The notes under the pieces: model-generated | Seen by the model: the letters and a program-made list of their open reading frames with translations, nothing else | Database searches by the model: none | What the model was told of the DNA's origin: nothing | Translations under genes and position numbers: made by a program | From: Amorphoplanes friuliensis DSM 7358 | GTDB lineage: Bacteria; Actinomycetota; Actinomycetes; Mycobacteriales; Micromonosporaceae | Direction: 5' to 3' | DNA: 64,000 nucleotides | NCBI RefSeq assembly: GCF_000494755.1 | Contig: NC_022657.1 | Location: 445,501-509,500 of the forward strand | Shown: in pieces, positions 1 through 8,528 of the stretch | Layout of the letters: each line of letters starts with the position of its first letter | How positions within the stretch are numbered: position 1 is the first letter of the stretch

Positions 1-774
1 CGCACCCGCCGAGTCGACTGCCTTCGGGTCGCGGACCGGGCTGTCGGGCGTCGGTGGCACCGGTCGCAGCTGACCCAGCGGCCCGGTGTCGCGGCGCAGC
101 AAGATGCCGACCTCGCGCGGCAGCTCGACCAGCTCCCCGTCGGCCCGCGGCGCCCGGCCGGCCTCGGAGACCTGCACCAGGATGTGGTTGTCGATCAGCC
201 ACTGCACGGGCTCGGCGACGCTGCCGTTCGAGCTCAGCGCCCCCACGGGCGGCCCGGCGGCCAGGCGGTCGAGGACGGCCCGGGCACCCGGCGAGGCCGC
301 CAGGACGGTCCGGCGGAGCTTGGCCTTGTCCGCACACAGCGCGGCGGCCTGCGCGTCCAGATAGTCGGCGGGACGGCCCAGCCCGGCCGGATAGGGCGAG
401 GTCACCTCGTCGACGGCCCCGACGACCTGCAACGCCTCCTCCGGGCCGTGCAGCAGGAACCGGGCGCGGAGACGGTCGATCGCGACGCGCACGTCGGCGG
501 GATCGGCGCTGCCAGTGGTGAGCTCGAGGATCGCCGCGACCGAGGTCTGCGCGGTCTCCACCGCACGGCTCAGGCGGGCGGCGTCGAGCACGGCCAGCGT
601 GAACTCGTCCAGCGTGTCGAGGCAGCGGGAGACCGAGCCGCGGGACTGGGCTCGTACGGCCAGCGCGGAGACGTCGGCCGGAACGGGCACGACAAGATCT
701 GGGCGCAGCTGGATCAGCGCGCCCAGGGCGTCATCGGTGAGCGACCGGAGCTGGTCGGCGAATGCGGTGGCCAT
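1..774 (-). CDS. Helicase-associated (XPB/Ssl2-like) domain protein, N-terminal part
   Basis: The 258 N-terminal residues are present; the rest lies beyond the left edge of the window. The protein opens MATAFADQLRSLTDDALGAL and continues as a helical, Leu/Ala-rich domain without Walker motifs. This matches the N-terminal region of the actinobacterial helicase-associated proteins (Helicase_C_3 / XPB-Ssl2 type) that usually lie beside an XPB-like DNA repair helicase. A direct role in DNA repair is inferred from that family, not shown here. The ATG at 774 has no Shine-Dalgarno sequence, but a TAGCGT box lies 8 nt upstream on the same strand, so a leaderless transcript is possible. It is divergent from the gene at 859. 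Confidence 0.75.
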   Translation of the reverse strand, partial: MATAFADQLRSLTDDALGALIQLRPDLVVPVPADVSALAVRAQSRGSVSRCLDTLDEFTLAVLDAARLSRAVETAQTSVAAILELTTGSADPADVRVAIDRLRARFLLHGPEEALQVVGAVDEVTSPYPAGLGRPADYLDAQAAALCADKAKLRRTVLAASPGARAVLDRLAAGPPVGALSSNGSVAEPVQWLIDNHILVQVSEAGRAPRADGELVELPREVGILLRRDTGPLGQLRPVPPTPDSPVRDPKAVDSAGA

Positions 775-858
775 CGCTCTCAACGCTAGCCGTCGTGGGA
801 CGATGGTGAAGGGTCCGGGGCGTGGCCGGATCTGTTCAGACCTGAGGGGGAGTTACCT

Positions 859-1071
859 GTGGCGCGTTCACACGAGAAGGTCCCGGGCACGGGAGTCCGC
901 GAAGGCTCGGCCGCGGACGGCCCCGGCAAGGCTGCCTCGGTGAAGGAGGGGCACCTGCCCGTCTCCGAACTCATCGCCGACCGCCCGGCCGCTCCGTCCC
1001 CGTTCGGTGACGACATCTCCTTCCCGCTGCCGGCGGAGGAGCTGAGGTACACCCCGACGACCACGCCGTGA
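859..1071 (+). CDS. Small hydrophilic protein of unknown function
   Basis: A 70-residue protein with no recognised domain, signal peptide or membrane segment. It is rich in Gly, Ala, Pro and charged residues and is probably disordered, at least in its N-terminal half. A GAGGGGGAG ribosome-binding site lies at the right distance before the GTG at 859. Its TGA stop overlaps the GTG start of the following HAD gene (GTGA), so the two are very likely co-translated. That overlap and the ribosome-binding site are the main evidence that it is real; the function is unknown. Confidence 0.6.
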   Translation: MARSHEKVPGTGVREGSAADGPGKAASVKEGHLPVSELIADRPAAPSPFGDDISFPLPAEELRYTPTTTP

Positions 1072-1694
1072 CCCCGGCGGTCGGGTTCGACCTGGACATG
1101 ACCCTGATCGACTCCCGGCCGGGGATCCGCGAGGCCTACCGTGCGCTCACGGCCAAGACCGGTGTGTGGGTCGACGCCGAGCTGGCCGTGAGCCGGCTCG
1201 GCCCGCCGCTGCGGACCGAGCTGAGCGAGTGGTTCCCGCCCGAGCAGGTCGAGGAAGCGGTCACCACCTACCGAGCCCTGTACCCCGATTACGCGATCAC
1301 TCCGACCGTGCCTACACCCGGTGCGGTCGAGGCGCTTGCGGCCGTACGCGATCAGGGTCTGCGGGTGGTGGTTGTCACGTCGAAACTCGGGCGGCTCGCT
1401 GCGCTGCACCTGTCGCACCTCGGCCTGATCGCCGACGAACTCGCCGGTGACCTGTTCGCCGAGGGCAAGGCGACGGCGCTGGTCGAGCACGGGGTGCGGT
1501 GGTATGTCGGCGATCACGTCGGAGACATGGTCGCGGCACGGACGGCGGGCGTTCCGGGCATCGGAGTGGCCACGGGTCCGTGCAGCGAGGACGAGTTGCG
1601 GGACGCCGGAGCTTCGCACGTGCTGTCCGACTTGACGGCATTCCCGGCGCTGCTCGCCAAGATTACGGTTGGGCCTGGCACGACCGCTGGATAA
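1068..1694 (+). CDS. HAD-superfamily hydrolase (phosphoglycolate-phosphatase-like)
   Basis: A 208-residue soluble haloacid-dehalogenase-fold phosphatase. Motif I is FDLDMT near residues 7-12, giving the nucleophile Asp8 and general acid Asp10. Motif II is VVVTS at about residue 104. The acidic motif IV is VGDHVGDM near residue 148. A helical cap lies between motifs I and II, as in subfamily IA. The substrate cannot be read from sequence; phosphoglycolate or a similar small phosphoester is the usual family annotation. The gene starts with GTG inside the stop codon of the preceding small gene, so the two form a translationally coupled pair. Confidence 0.85.
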   Translation: MTPAVGFDLDMTLIDSRPGIREAYRALTAKTGVWVDAELAVSRLGPPLRTELSEWFPPEQVEEAVTTYRALYPDYAITPTVPTPGAVEALAAVRDQGLRVVVVTSKLGRLAALHLSHLGLIADELAGDLFAEGKATALVEHGVRWYVGDHVGDMVAARTAGVPGIGVATGPCSEDELRDAGASHVLSDLTAFPALLAKITVGPGTTAG

Positions 1695-1740
1695 CCTTGC
1701 CGTGAGCAATCGAGTCCAATGAGTGAAGTTGAGGTCAGCG

Positions 1741-2127
1741 GTGCCCACGGGTCGAGTGAAGTGGTACGACGCGGCGAAGGGTTTCGGGTTTGTCACCAGT
1801 GACGAGGGCGGGGACGTGTTCCTGCCCAAGGGCGCCCTGCCCACCGGGACCGCCGACCTGAAGGCCGGTCAGCGGCTGGAGTTCGGTGTGGTCGACAGCC
1901 GCAAGGGTGCGCAGGCGATGAGTGTGAAGGTCCTCGACGCTCCGCCGTCGATGGCCGAGCTGCGCCGGCGCCCGGCCGACGAGCTGCACGGCATGGTCGA
2001 AGACATGATCAAGGTGATCGAGGCGAAGATCCAGCCGGATCTGCGCCGCGGCAAATATCCCGACAAGCGCACGGCCGAGAAGGTCGCGTTGCTCGTCCAC
2101 GCGGTGGCCCGCGAGCTGGAGATCTAG
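1741..2127 (+). CDS. Cold-shock-domain protein with C-terminal helical extension
   Basis: A 128-residue protein. Residues 1-65 are a cold-shock OB fold with the RNP1-like element KGFGFV and the RNP2-like element VFLP, typical of single-strand nucleic acid binding. The C-terminal 60 residues form a charged helical extension (ELHGMVEDMIKVIEAKIQ) that minimal CspA proteins of about 67 residues lack. The GTG at 1741 is chosen because GAGG lies 6 nt upstream and the protein then begins PTGRVKWYD like other family members; an in-frame GTG at 1723 lacks this support. Its TAG stop lies in a CTAG shared with the convergent mqnD stop. Confidence 0.85.
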   Translation: MPTGRVKWYDAAKGFGFVTSDEGGDVFLPKGALPTGTADLKAGQRLEFGVVDSRKGAQAMSVKVLDAPPSMAELRRRPADELHGMVEDMIKVIEAKIQPDLRRGKYPDKRTAEKVALLVHAVARELEI

Positions 2128-2948
2128 CCCCGCAGCGGTTTCACCGCAGGTGTGATTCCCGCCGCCGCCGCACGTCCGAGCAGGGCGTCGGCGGCGGCGA
2201 ATCCTTCCGGCCCCAGGTCGAGTGTGAACTCGTTGACGTAGAGCCCGATGTGCTGCTTGACGACCTCGGGCTCCATCTCCTGGGCGTTGGCCAGCACGAA
2301 CTCGTGGCTCGCGTCAGGGTCGGCCCAGGCCATGCTCACCGACTTGCGGATCCACTCGGCCGCCTCGACCGGGTCGACCTTGCCCTTGCGGGCCAGGATC
2401 GCGCCCAGCGGGATCGGCAGGCCGGTGTCGCCCTCCCACCACTCGCCCAGGTCGACCAGCGCGGTGAGGTTGTACCGCGGGTAGGTGAAGCGGGCCTCGT
2501 GAATGACCAGGCCGGCGTCGTAACGCCCCTCGGCCACCCCCGGCATGATCTCGTGGAACGGCACGACCTCGATGCGGGCCGGCGGGTTCTTCTCCGACCA
2601 GAGGCGGAACAACAGGTACGCCGTGGTCCGGTCGCCGGGCACGGCCACCGTGGCGCCGCTGAGATCCGTGCGGCCCTCGCGGGTCAGCACCAGCGGACCG
2701 CAACCCCGGCCCAGCGCACCCCCGCAGGGCAGCAGCTCGTAGTCGTCGAGCAGCCAGGGCAGCGCCGCGTAGCTGACCTTGACCAGGTCGAACTCGCCGC
2801 GTTCAGCCGCGGTGTTCGTCACGTCGACGTCGGCGAACGTCAGCTCCACGGGCTCGGCGTCGGGGATGAGCCCGTGCACCAGAGCGTGGAAGACGAACGT
2901 GTCGTTGGGGCAGGGCGAAACCGCCAGAGAAAGCGCCACGCCCTTCAC
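2124..2948 (-). CDS. mqnD: 1,4-dihydroxy-6-naphthoate synthase (futalosine menaquinone pathway)
   Basis: A 274-residue soluble enzyme of the MqnA/MqnD periplasmic-binding-protein-like fold. The N-terminal SPCPNDTFVFHALVHG element is characteristic of MqnD. The family converts cyclic dehypoxanthinyl futalosine to 1,4-dihydroxy-6-naphthoate. It is the last gene of a minus-strand set with mqnB and an MFS gene, which supports the pathway assignment. The start is uncertain: GTG at 2948 is chosen, with GTG at 2939 nine bases downstream as the alternative; neither has a well-spaced ribosome-binding site. Its stop shares CTAG with the cold-shock gene. Confidence 0.9.
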   Translation of the reverse strand: MKGVALSLAVSPCPNDTFVFHALVHGLIPDAEPVELTFADVDVTNTAAERGEFDLVKVSYAALPWLLDDYELLPCGGALGRGCGPLVLTREGRTDLSGATVAVPGDRTTAYLLFRLWSEKNPPARIEVVPFHEIMPGVAEGRYDAGLVIHEARFTYPRYNLTALVDLGEWWEGDTGLPIPLGAILARKGKVDPVEAAEWIRKSVSMAWADPDASHEFVLANAQEMEPEVVKQHIGLYVNEFTLDLGPEGFAAADALLGRAAAAGITPAVKPLRG

Positions 2949-3022
2949 CGTAACGACGTGTACGCCCCGACACCCGCAACCGAAGGTGTCTGCATCACCA
3001 CACGTCGTCTGCCCCACAGTGG

Positions 3023-3043
3023 TTGTCCACAGGGTTATCCACA
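3023..3043 (+). other. Pair of DnaA-box-like nonamers
   Basis: Two nonamers, TTGTCCACA at 3023-3031 and TTATCCACA at 3035-3043, lie in the same orientation 12 bp apart. The first is the form favoured in actinobacteria and the second is the classical consensus. They straddle the stop codon of mqnB (TAA on the minus strand at 3035-3037). No dnaA, dnaN or AT-rich unwinding region is nearby, so this is not proposed as oriC. DnaA binding is an inference from the consensus match. Confidence 0.5.
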
Positions 3044-3700
3044 GGCTGCGGCGGCTGCCTCGGTCAGCGCGGAGAATGCTTCTCGGAGACGCCATGCCGC
3101 TCGATCACGCGGGCCGATCGGGTTGGAGATGGTCCGCAACTCGGCGAAGGGGACCGAGGCGGCGGCGCTGGCCACGCCGTAACCCTCCATCGCCTCCGCG
3201 ACGGCGGCCGGGTGGCGGGCCTGCAGGGCGGCCGTGGTCGCGGCCGTGCCGGTGACCGTGGCGAGCGTGAGGATGTCGCCGATAACTGCGTGAGGGAGGG
3301 CGGCTGTCAGAAACTCGAGCAGGGTGGGGTCGGCCTCGAGGATGCTCGTGCCGAAGCCGAGTTCCTCGATCGGCAGAAAGCCGTCGTCCGACTCGGCGCC
3401 CAGATCGGCGGCGATCGTACGGGCACCGAGGACCGTGGCGCCCACGTCGGCGCGGCCCGGGAAACCGCCGGCGATGCCGGCGCTGATCACCGCGCGGTAG
3501 GGGACACCGGCGGCTTCGGCCAGGGTGAGCAGGCGCGCTGTGCCCGCCGCGGCGGCGGCCGGACCGACACCGACGGGTGCCACGTGGACGGTCGCCGGGT
3601 CCGCGCTGCCGGCGTTTACTCCGGCTTGGACCGCTTCGGCCTCGGCGGCGACCGCGGTGACGATCAGCAGCCGCCCGGGCACCAGACCGGCCGCCGTCAT
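3035..3700 (-). CDS. mqnB: Futalosine hydrolase
   Basis: A 221-residue nucleosidase-fold enzyme (MTA/SAH nucleosidase superfamily). It has the glycine-rich VGVGPAAAA segment near residue 45, VISAGIAGGF near residue 70 and an EGYG element near residue 170, all typical of MqnB. It removes hypoxanthine from futalosine to give dehypoxanthinyl futalosine in menaquinone synthesis. The ATG at 3700 overlaps the stop codon of the upstream MFS gene (ATGA, 3697-3700), and mqnD follows about 86 bp downstream on the same strand. Two DnaA-box-like sequences sit at its 3' end. Confidence 0.9.
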   Translation of the reverse strand: MTAAGLVPGRLLIVTAVAAEAEAVQAGVNAGSADPATVHVAPVGVGPAAAAAGTARLLTLAEAAGVPYRAVISAGIAGGFPGRADVGATVLGARTIAADLGAESDDGFLPIEELGFGTSILEADPTLLEFLTAALPHAVIGDILTLATVTGTAATTAALQARHPAAVAEAMEGYGVASAAASVPFAELRTISNPIGPRDRAAWRLREAFSALTEAAAAACG

Positions 3701-5592
3701 CGGTCGGGCTCGTCGCTGGGCGTTTTGTTGCCGTTTCCAGTCGTGGCGGACGACGGCCGGTAGATGTGGAAGCCCGGCGGGGCTGGAGTCTCGTTGCCCG
3801 TCTCGTCCGGACCGGTGCGGCCCTGGCCCGCTGACGCCGGGGAGGCACCGACGGTCTGGCTGCTGCCGGCCTGGGATCGACCGGGCTCGGCGGCGACCGT
3901 CGGCGTGGCCGGAGGTGACGGCTGGGGTGTTGCGGAGCGCTTGGTGGAGCGCGGGAAGAGGCGGCGCTTCGCCTTGGGTTCGGGTTGCTGCTCCGACGGC
4001 GCCGGTTCATCCGGCCCGGTCTTGGGCGTCGGGGCCTTCGGTGGGCGGGAACCGGACGGCCGGGTCGGGCCGGTGGGAGCGGGCGGGGTGACCGAGTCCG
4101 GCAGTGGGTCGGAGCGGGGGTCCGAGCTGTCGCCGGCCGGGGTCTCGTCCACCGTCACCGCCTCGTCCGTGGACACAACGCCGTCCGTGGACGCCGGGTC
4201 GTCCGCGGACATGTCCGGGCGGCCGTGCAGGCGTTCGTTGTGGAGGCGGCTCGCCATGATCGTGCCGCGGACGGCTGCGGCGACCGCGAAGACCGCGACG
4301 ACGGTAACGCCGAGGCGGCCGTTGAACGGGATGATGCCGACCGCGCCGCCGACGACCCAGGCGATCATCAGGACGGTTTCGGAGTGGGCGAAGGCGCTGG
4401 CGCGGAGGCGTTCCGGGACGCGTTCCTGGATGCTGGCGTCGACCGCGAGTTTCGAGATGCCGCTGAAGATGGCGGCGACCAGGGACAGCAGGGCCACCAT
4501 CGGCAGCGTGAAGAAGATCGCGGCCAGCACAGCCACGCCGGCGGTGATGGTCAGGCCGCTGGACTGCAACGCCAGGGGGCGGCGGATGCGCAGGCGGGTG
4601 CCGACCGCCGTCGCCAGGAACGTGCCGACCGCCAGCGAGCCGCCGACGAGAGCCACGGCACCCTGGCTGCCGATGTCACGACCGAGGAACGACGTGCTCA
4701 GGGCGCCGGCTTTGACGGCGAAGGCGAAATAGAGCAGCAGGAAGCCGTACAGGCAGCGGAAGCTGGCGCTGGCAACCAGGGTGGAGATGACCAGCTTGCC
4801 GGAGAGTGGACGGTCGTTGCCGCGGCGCAGGCGCAGCATCGCGCGGAACGGCCGCGGGACCGCCTCGGGTGGATCGGAGTCGGCTCGCGGTGGCAGGCGC
4901 AGTGAGATCACCATGCCGACCAGGAAGATCAGTGAGGCGACGCGCAACGGCCACTGCGGACCGAACCAGAACGCTGCCAGGCCGATCGGCGCGACGACCG
5001 CACCCGCGAACGTGCCGTAGACGCTGGCGCGGGCGCCCACCTGGGACAGACCGATGCCCTCGGGCAGCAGGCGGGGCACCGCGGCCGAGCGGGCGACACC
5101 GTACGCCCGGGACAGCGCGAGCACGCCGAACGCCGCCGGGTAGAGGCCCCAGCCGAGCAGGTTGTCGGAGATCACGTATGCGAGGAACGCCCGGCCGAGC
5201 ATCGTCACGGCCAGGGCGTACCGGCGGCCGTGCCGGAAGTGATCGAGGAGCGGGCCCACCACCGGCGCCAGCAGGGCGAACGGCACCATGGTGATCAGCA
5301 GGTAGAGGGCGACCTTGCTGCGGGCCTCGCCCAGCGGGACGTTGAAGAAGATCGTGCCGGCGAGGCCGATCGCGATGAGGGTGTCACCGGCGCAGGAGAG
5401 CGCGTGCAGGTCGAAGAGGCGGACCATGCCGACCTCGTTGGCCGCGCCGCGGGCCCGGGCGTCGCCGACCCGGCGCGTCGCCCAGGCGCTGCCGCGCACG
5501 GAACCACGCACCAGCATCCGGAGTGCCTTCACACCGGTGCCGACGGTGCGTCCGATGGTGGGAAGCAGCGGCATCGCCCCATCCTGTCTCAT
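3697..5592 (-). CDS. MFS transporter with long disordered C-terminal tail
   Basis: A 631-residue protein. Roughly residues 55-450 form a major-facilitator core with many hydrophobic segments. The first 50 residues are an Arg-rich cytoplasmic N-terminus. The last 170 residues are hydrophilic and rich in Pro, Ser, Thr and Asp, hence probably disordered. Its 4-nt overlap with mqnB places it in the menaquinone operon. The substrate is unknown. From memory, mycobacterial Rv0876c is a comparable membrane protein next to the DUF3027 gene Rv0877, as here. ATG at 5571 (MPLL) is a possible alternative start seven codons inside. Confidence 0.8.
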   Translation of the reverse strand: MRQDGAMPLLPTIGRTVGTGVKALRMLVRGSVRGSAWATRRVGDARARGAANEVGMVRLFDLHALSCAGDTLIAIGLAGTIFFNVPLGEARSKVALYLLITMVPFALLAPVVGPLLDHFRHGRRYALAVTMLGRAFLAYVISDNLLGWGLYPAAFGVLALSRAYGVARSAAVPRLLPEGIGLSQVGARASVYGTFAGAVVAPIGLAAFWFGPQWPLRVASLIFLVGMVISLRLPPRADSDPPEAVPRPFRAMLRLRRGNDRPLSGKLVISTLVASASFRCLYGFLLLYFAFAVKAGALSTSFLGRDIGSQGAVALVGGSLAVGTFLATAVGTRLRIRRPLALQSSGLTITAGVAVLAAIFFTLPMVALLSLVAAIFSGISKLAVDASIQERVPERLRASAFAHSETVLMIAWVVGGAVGIIPFNGRLGVTVVAVFAVAAAVRGTIMASRLHNERLHGRPDMSADDPASTDGVVSTDEAVTVDETPAGDSSDPRSDPLPDSVTPPAPTGPTRPSGSRPPKAPTPKTGPDEPAPSEQQPEPKAKRRLFPRSTKRSATPQPSPPATPTVAAEPGRSQAGSSQTVGASPASAGQGRTGPDETGNETPAPPGFHIYRPSSATTGNGNKTPSDEPDR

Positions 5593-5675
5593 CGAAGCGA
5601 CTTCCGTCCTCTCCCGGGGCGGAGATCTGGGGGAGTCGCTGTGTTCCCCGTCCTTGCGTAAGGGACAATGATGCT

Positions 5676-6497
5676 GTGACGACCAGGACTGCAGTGCGCG
5701 CCGCCCGACTCGACCAGGTCTGTGCCGATGCGGTCGGGATCGCCCGGGGTGCCATCACCGAAGTGGACCCGAGCGACATCGGCGAGCACCTCGAGGCTGT
5801 GGCCGAGGGCGACCGGGTCGTGACCCACTTCTTCGAGAGCCACCTCGCCGGTTACCGCGGCTGGCGCTGGGCCGTCACGGTGACCCGCGTGCCGCGCTCC
5901 CGCCACGTCACCATCTGCGAGACCGTGCTGCTGCCCGGCCCCGACGCGATGATGGCGCCCGCCTGGCTGCCCTGGAACGAGCGTGTGCAGGCCGGTGACC
6001 TGGGTGTCGGTGACCTGATGCCGACCGCGCCCGACGACGACCGGCTCGCGCCGGGTTACGTGCTGAGTGACGACCCCGCCGTCGAGGACGTCTCCTGGGA
6101 GCTCGGCCTCGGCCGGTCCCGGGTGATGTCGCAGGAGGGCCGGATCGAGACCGCACAGCGCTGGTACGACGGCGACTCCGGTCCCGAAGCGCCGATCGCG
6201 ACCGCCGCCCCCCGTAACGCCCGGTGCGGCACCTGCGGCTTCTACCTTCCGCTGGCCGGTTCGATGCGCTCGATGTTCGGCGTCTGCGGCAACCTCTACG
6301 CCCCCGACGACGCCCGGGCCGTCAGCGCCGACCACGGCTGCGGTGCGCACTCCGAGGCCCTGCTCGGCACGACCGAACAGCCCGTCGAGGAGCTCCCGAC
6401 GGTTTACGACGACAGTGAGGTCGAGGCCGTGGCGGTCAGCCGCGCGCCCGGCTCGGTCGAGTCCGGCGAGCCCGCGGAGCCTTACGGCCACTCCTAG
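5676..6497 (+). CDS. DUF3027 family protein
   Basis: A 273-residue soluble protein matching the actinobacterial DUF3027 family; no function is established. Near residue 184 it has a CGTC pair followed by VCGN and GCG segments, a spacing that could hold a metal, which is my inference. The C-terminal 40 residues are acidic and low-complexity. The GTG at 5676 is chosen because the protein then begins with the family-like TTRTAVRAARLDQV segment. A GACAAT box ends 6 nt upstream, suggesting a leaderless mRNA. Its stop codon shares CTAG with the convergent DUF2530 gene. Confidence 0.85.
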   Translation: MTTRTAVRAARLDQVCADAVGIARGAITEVDPSDIGEHLEAVAEGDRVVTHFFESHLAGYRGWRWAVTVTRVPRSRHVTICETVLLPGPDAMMAPAWLPWNERVQAGDLGVGDLMPTAPDDDRLAPGYVLSDDPAVEDVSWELGLGRSRVMSQEGRIETAQRWYDGDSGPEAPIATAAPRNARCGTCGFYLPLAGSMRSMFGVCGNLYAPDDARAVSADHGCGAHSEALLGTTEQPVEELPTVYDDSEVEAVAVSRAPGSVESGEPAEPYGHS

Positions 6498-6829
6498 GGA
6501 GTGCCGGTCACCTTGAAATCGGGGTGACTCAGCGCCCGGCGCCGCCGTCGGTTGGCGTCGTGGCGCAGCATCGTCAGCAGGCCCGGGATGCCGCACAGCA
6601 GGCCGGCCAGGCACGTCCACAGCCAGCGCTCGGGTGCTCCGGCGAGCAGCAGGACAACTCCGGCGACGGCAAATGCGCCGATGCCGCCGAGCGCAAACGG
6701 CACCATCGGCGGGTCGAGCGGCTCGGGTCGCGGCTTCGTGCCCGTCACCGCATCAAGACCATGCAGGTGATGATCCTGCTCGCGCAGGTGCTCGTCGTGC
6801 GGGGCAGGGGACAGGTCGGCCACGACCAT
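6494..6829 (-). CDS. DUF2530 small membrane protein
   Basis: A 111-residue protein with a His/Asp-rich N-terminal segment (about residues 10-30) and two transmembrane helices between about residues 42 and 88. It ends in a basic NRRRRRAL stretch that should stay cytoplasmic. The pattern matches the DUF2530 family, whose function is unknown. The start is ATG at 6829; longer in-frame starts would add a low-complexity tail running into the purine permease gene. The last four bases overlap the 3' end of DUF3027 (CTAG). Confidence 0.75.
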   Translation of the reverse strand: MVVADLSPAPHDEHLREQDHHLHGLDAVTGTKPRPEPLDPPMVPFALGGIGAFAVAGVVLLLAGAPERWLWTCLAGLLCGIPGLLTMLRHDANRRRRRALSHPDFKVTGTP

Positions 6830-6956
6830 CAGACTACGTCCGCGGAGATCGTCCGTGTGGCCCCGTGACGGTTGTAACAATTCTGATCTTTTGCCGAGGT
6901 CAGCGTTCTGATTTGATGCGCCCATCGACCCCTGTTGGTCCTGTGGAAGGGCGCGT

Positions 6957-8429
6957 ATGTCCACTGCTGCTGCTGAAGAAGTCTCGTCCGGGCGTACCCC
7001 GAAGAACGGATTTGATCGATTTTTTGAGATCTCGGCGCGCGGCTCGACCGTCGGCCGGGAGGTTCGGGGTGGTTTTGCCACCTTCTTCACGATGGCCTAC
7101 ATCGTGGTGCTCAACCCGCTGATCCTCGCCGCGGGTGTGGACGCGGTCGGCGGCACGCTGCCGGTCGCGGCGCTGGCGGCCGGTACGGCGCTGGTGGCCG
7201 GCGTGATGACGATCCTGATGGGTGTCGTGGCGCGTTTCCCGCTGGCGCTGGCGGCCGGGCTCGGCGTGAACGCGCTGGTGGCGTACGAGATCGCCCCGGA
7301 GATGACCTGGGCCGACGCCATGGGTCTGGTGTTCATCGAGGGCGTCATCATCGGCATCCTGGTGCTGACCGGTCTGCGGACCGCGGTCTTCCGGGCGGTG
7401 CCGACGCAGCTGAAGACGGCGATCGGTGTCGGCATCGGCCTGTTCCTGATGATCATCGGGCTGGTCGACGCGGGCTTCGTGCGGCGGATCCCGGACGCGG
7501 CGGGCACGACCGTGCCGGTCGAGCTCGGCATCGGCGGCAAGCTGGCGAGCTGGCCCGCATTGGTCTTCGTGCTGGGTGTGCTGCTCACGCTGGTGCTGTT
7601 CGTGCGCAAGGTCAAGGGCGCCATCCTGATCGGCATCCTGGTCACGACCATCTTCGCGATCATCGTGGAGGCGATCGCGAAGGTCGGCCCGTCGTTCGTC
7701 GACGGCAAGCCGAACCCGAGCGGGTGGTCGCTCAACGTGCCGGCGCTACCGGACAAGATCGTGGACCTGCCGGACCTGTCGCTGCTGGGCAAGTTCAACG
7801 TGTTCGACTCGTGGAGCCGGGCCGGCTGGCTCGTCGTGCTGATGTTCATCTTCACGCTGCTGATCACCGACTTCTTCGACACGATGGGCACGATGGTCGC
7901 CGTCGGTCAGGAGGGTGGCCTGCTCGACGAGGAGGGCATGCCGCCGCGTACCAAGGAGATCCTGCTCGTCGACTCGATCGCCGCGGCCGCCGGTGGCGCG
8001 GCCAGCGTGTCGAGCAACACGTCGTACATCGAGAGCGCCTCGGGTGTCGCCGAGGGTGCGCGGACCGGTGTGGCGAACCTGGTCACCGGTGTGCTCTTCC
8101 TGCTCGCGATGTTCCTGGCGCCGCTGGTCGTGGTCGTGCCGTTCGAGGCGGCGTCGACGGCGCTGGTCGTGGTCGGCTTCCTGATGATGACGGCGGTCCG
8201 GCAGATCGACTGGACCGACTACCAGATCGCCATCCCGGCGTTCCTGGCGATCACCCTCATGCCGTTCACCTACTCGATCTCCAACGGCATCGGCGCGGGT
8301 GTCATCTCGTACGTGGTCATCAAGCTGGCCCTCGGCAAGGCGCGAGAGGTGCACCCGATCCTGTACGGCGTCGCCGTGCTCTTCGTTCTGTACTTCCTCC
8401 GTGGGCCGCTGGAGTCCGTGCTGCTCTGA
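6957..8429 (+). CDS. NCS2-family purine permease (AzgA/GhxP type)
   Basis: A 490-residue polytopic membrane protein of the NCS2 nucleobase:cation symporter family. Recognisable elements are GGFATFFTMAYIVVLNPLIL near residue 40, GLGVNALVAYEIAP in TM3, DFFDTMGTMV near residue 305 and the Ser/Asn-rich SVSSNTSYIESASGV loop near residue 350. These place it in the AzgA-like branch that imports adenine, guanine or hypoxanthine; the exact base is not decidable. GGAAGGG lies at a suitable distance before the ATG. A direct repeat TTCTGAT at 6881 and 6906 lies in the promoter region. A 9-bp-stem hairpin follows the gene. Confidence 0.9.
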   Translation: MSTAAAEEVSSGRTPKNGFDRFFEISARGSTVGREVRGGFATFFTMAYIVVLNPLILAAGVDAVGGTLPVAALAAGTALVAGVMTILMGVVARFPLALAAGLGVNALVAYEIAPEMTWADAMGLVFIEGVIIGILVLTGLRTAVFRAVPTQLKTAIGVGIGLFLMIIGLVDAGFVRRIPDAAGTTVPVELGIGGKLASWPALVFVLGVLLTLVLFVRKVKGAILIGILVTTIFAIIVEAIAKVGPSFVDGKPNPSGWSLNVPALPDKIVDLPDLSLLGKFNVFDSWSRAGWLVVLMFIFTLLITDFFDTMGTMVAVGQEGGLLDEEGMPPRTKEILLVDSIAAAAGGAASVSSNTSYIESASGVAEGARTGVANLVTGVLFLLAMFLAPLVVVVPFEAASTALVVVGFLMMTAVRQIDWTDYQIAIPAFLAITLMPFTYSISNGIGAGVISYVVIKLALGKAREVHPILYGVAVLFVLYFLRGPLESVLL

Positions 8430-8440
8430 CGTCGGGCGTG

Positions 8441-8470
8441 GTCACCGGGTGCGTTACCGTGCCCGGTGAC
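8441..8470 (+). terminator. Hairpin downstream of the purine permease
   Basis: GTCACCGGG (8441-8449) pairs perfectly with CCCGGTGAC (8462-8470) across a 12-nt loop. It starts 12 nt after the permease stop codon. No U-tract follows, which is common in high-GC actinobacteria. It probably separates the permease from the MarR gene. Confidence 0.5.
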
Positions 8471-8496
8471 TACGGTCATAGGCGGAAACGATGTCG

Positions 8497-8522
8497 TTAG
8501 CCAAGCTCATTAGCTAGGCTAA
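8497..8522 (+). promoter_or_regulatory. Probable MarR operator overlapping the -10 region
   Basis: TTAGC (8510-8514), TAG, GCTAA (8518-8522) is a perfect 5-3-5 inverted repeat, and another TTAGCC lies at 8497-8502. TAGGCT at 8515-8520 could be the -10 box, 8 nt before the GTG of the MarR gene. The overlap suggests autorepression by the encoded regulator (inference). Confidence 0.55.
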
Positions 8523-8528
8523 GAAACT

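Noticed and set aside
3023-3043. Chromosomal origin of replication
   Set aside because: Only two DnaA boxes are present, with no AT-rich region and no dnaA, dnaN, gyrB or rpmH genes nearby.
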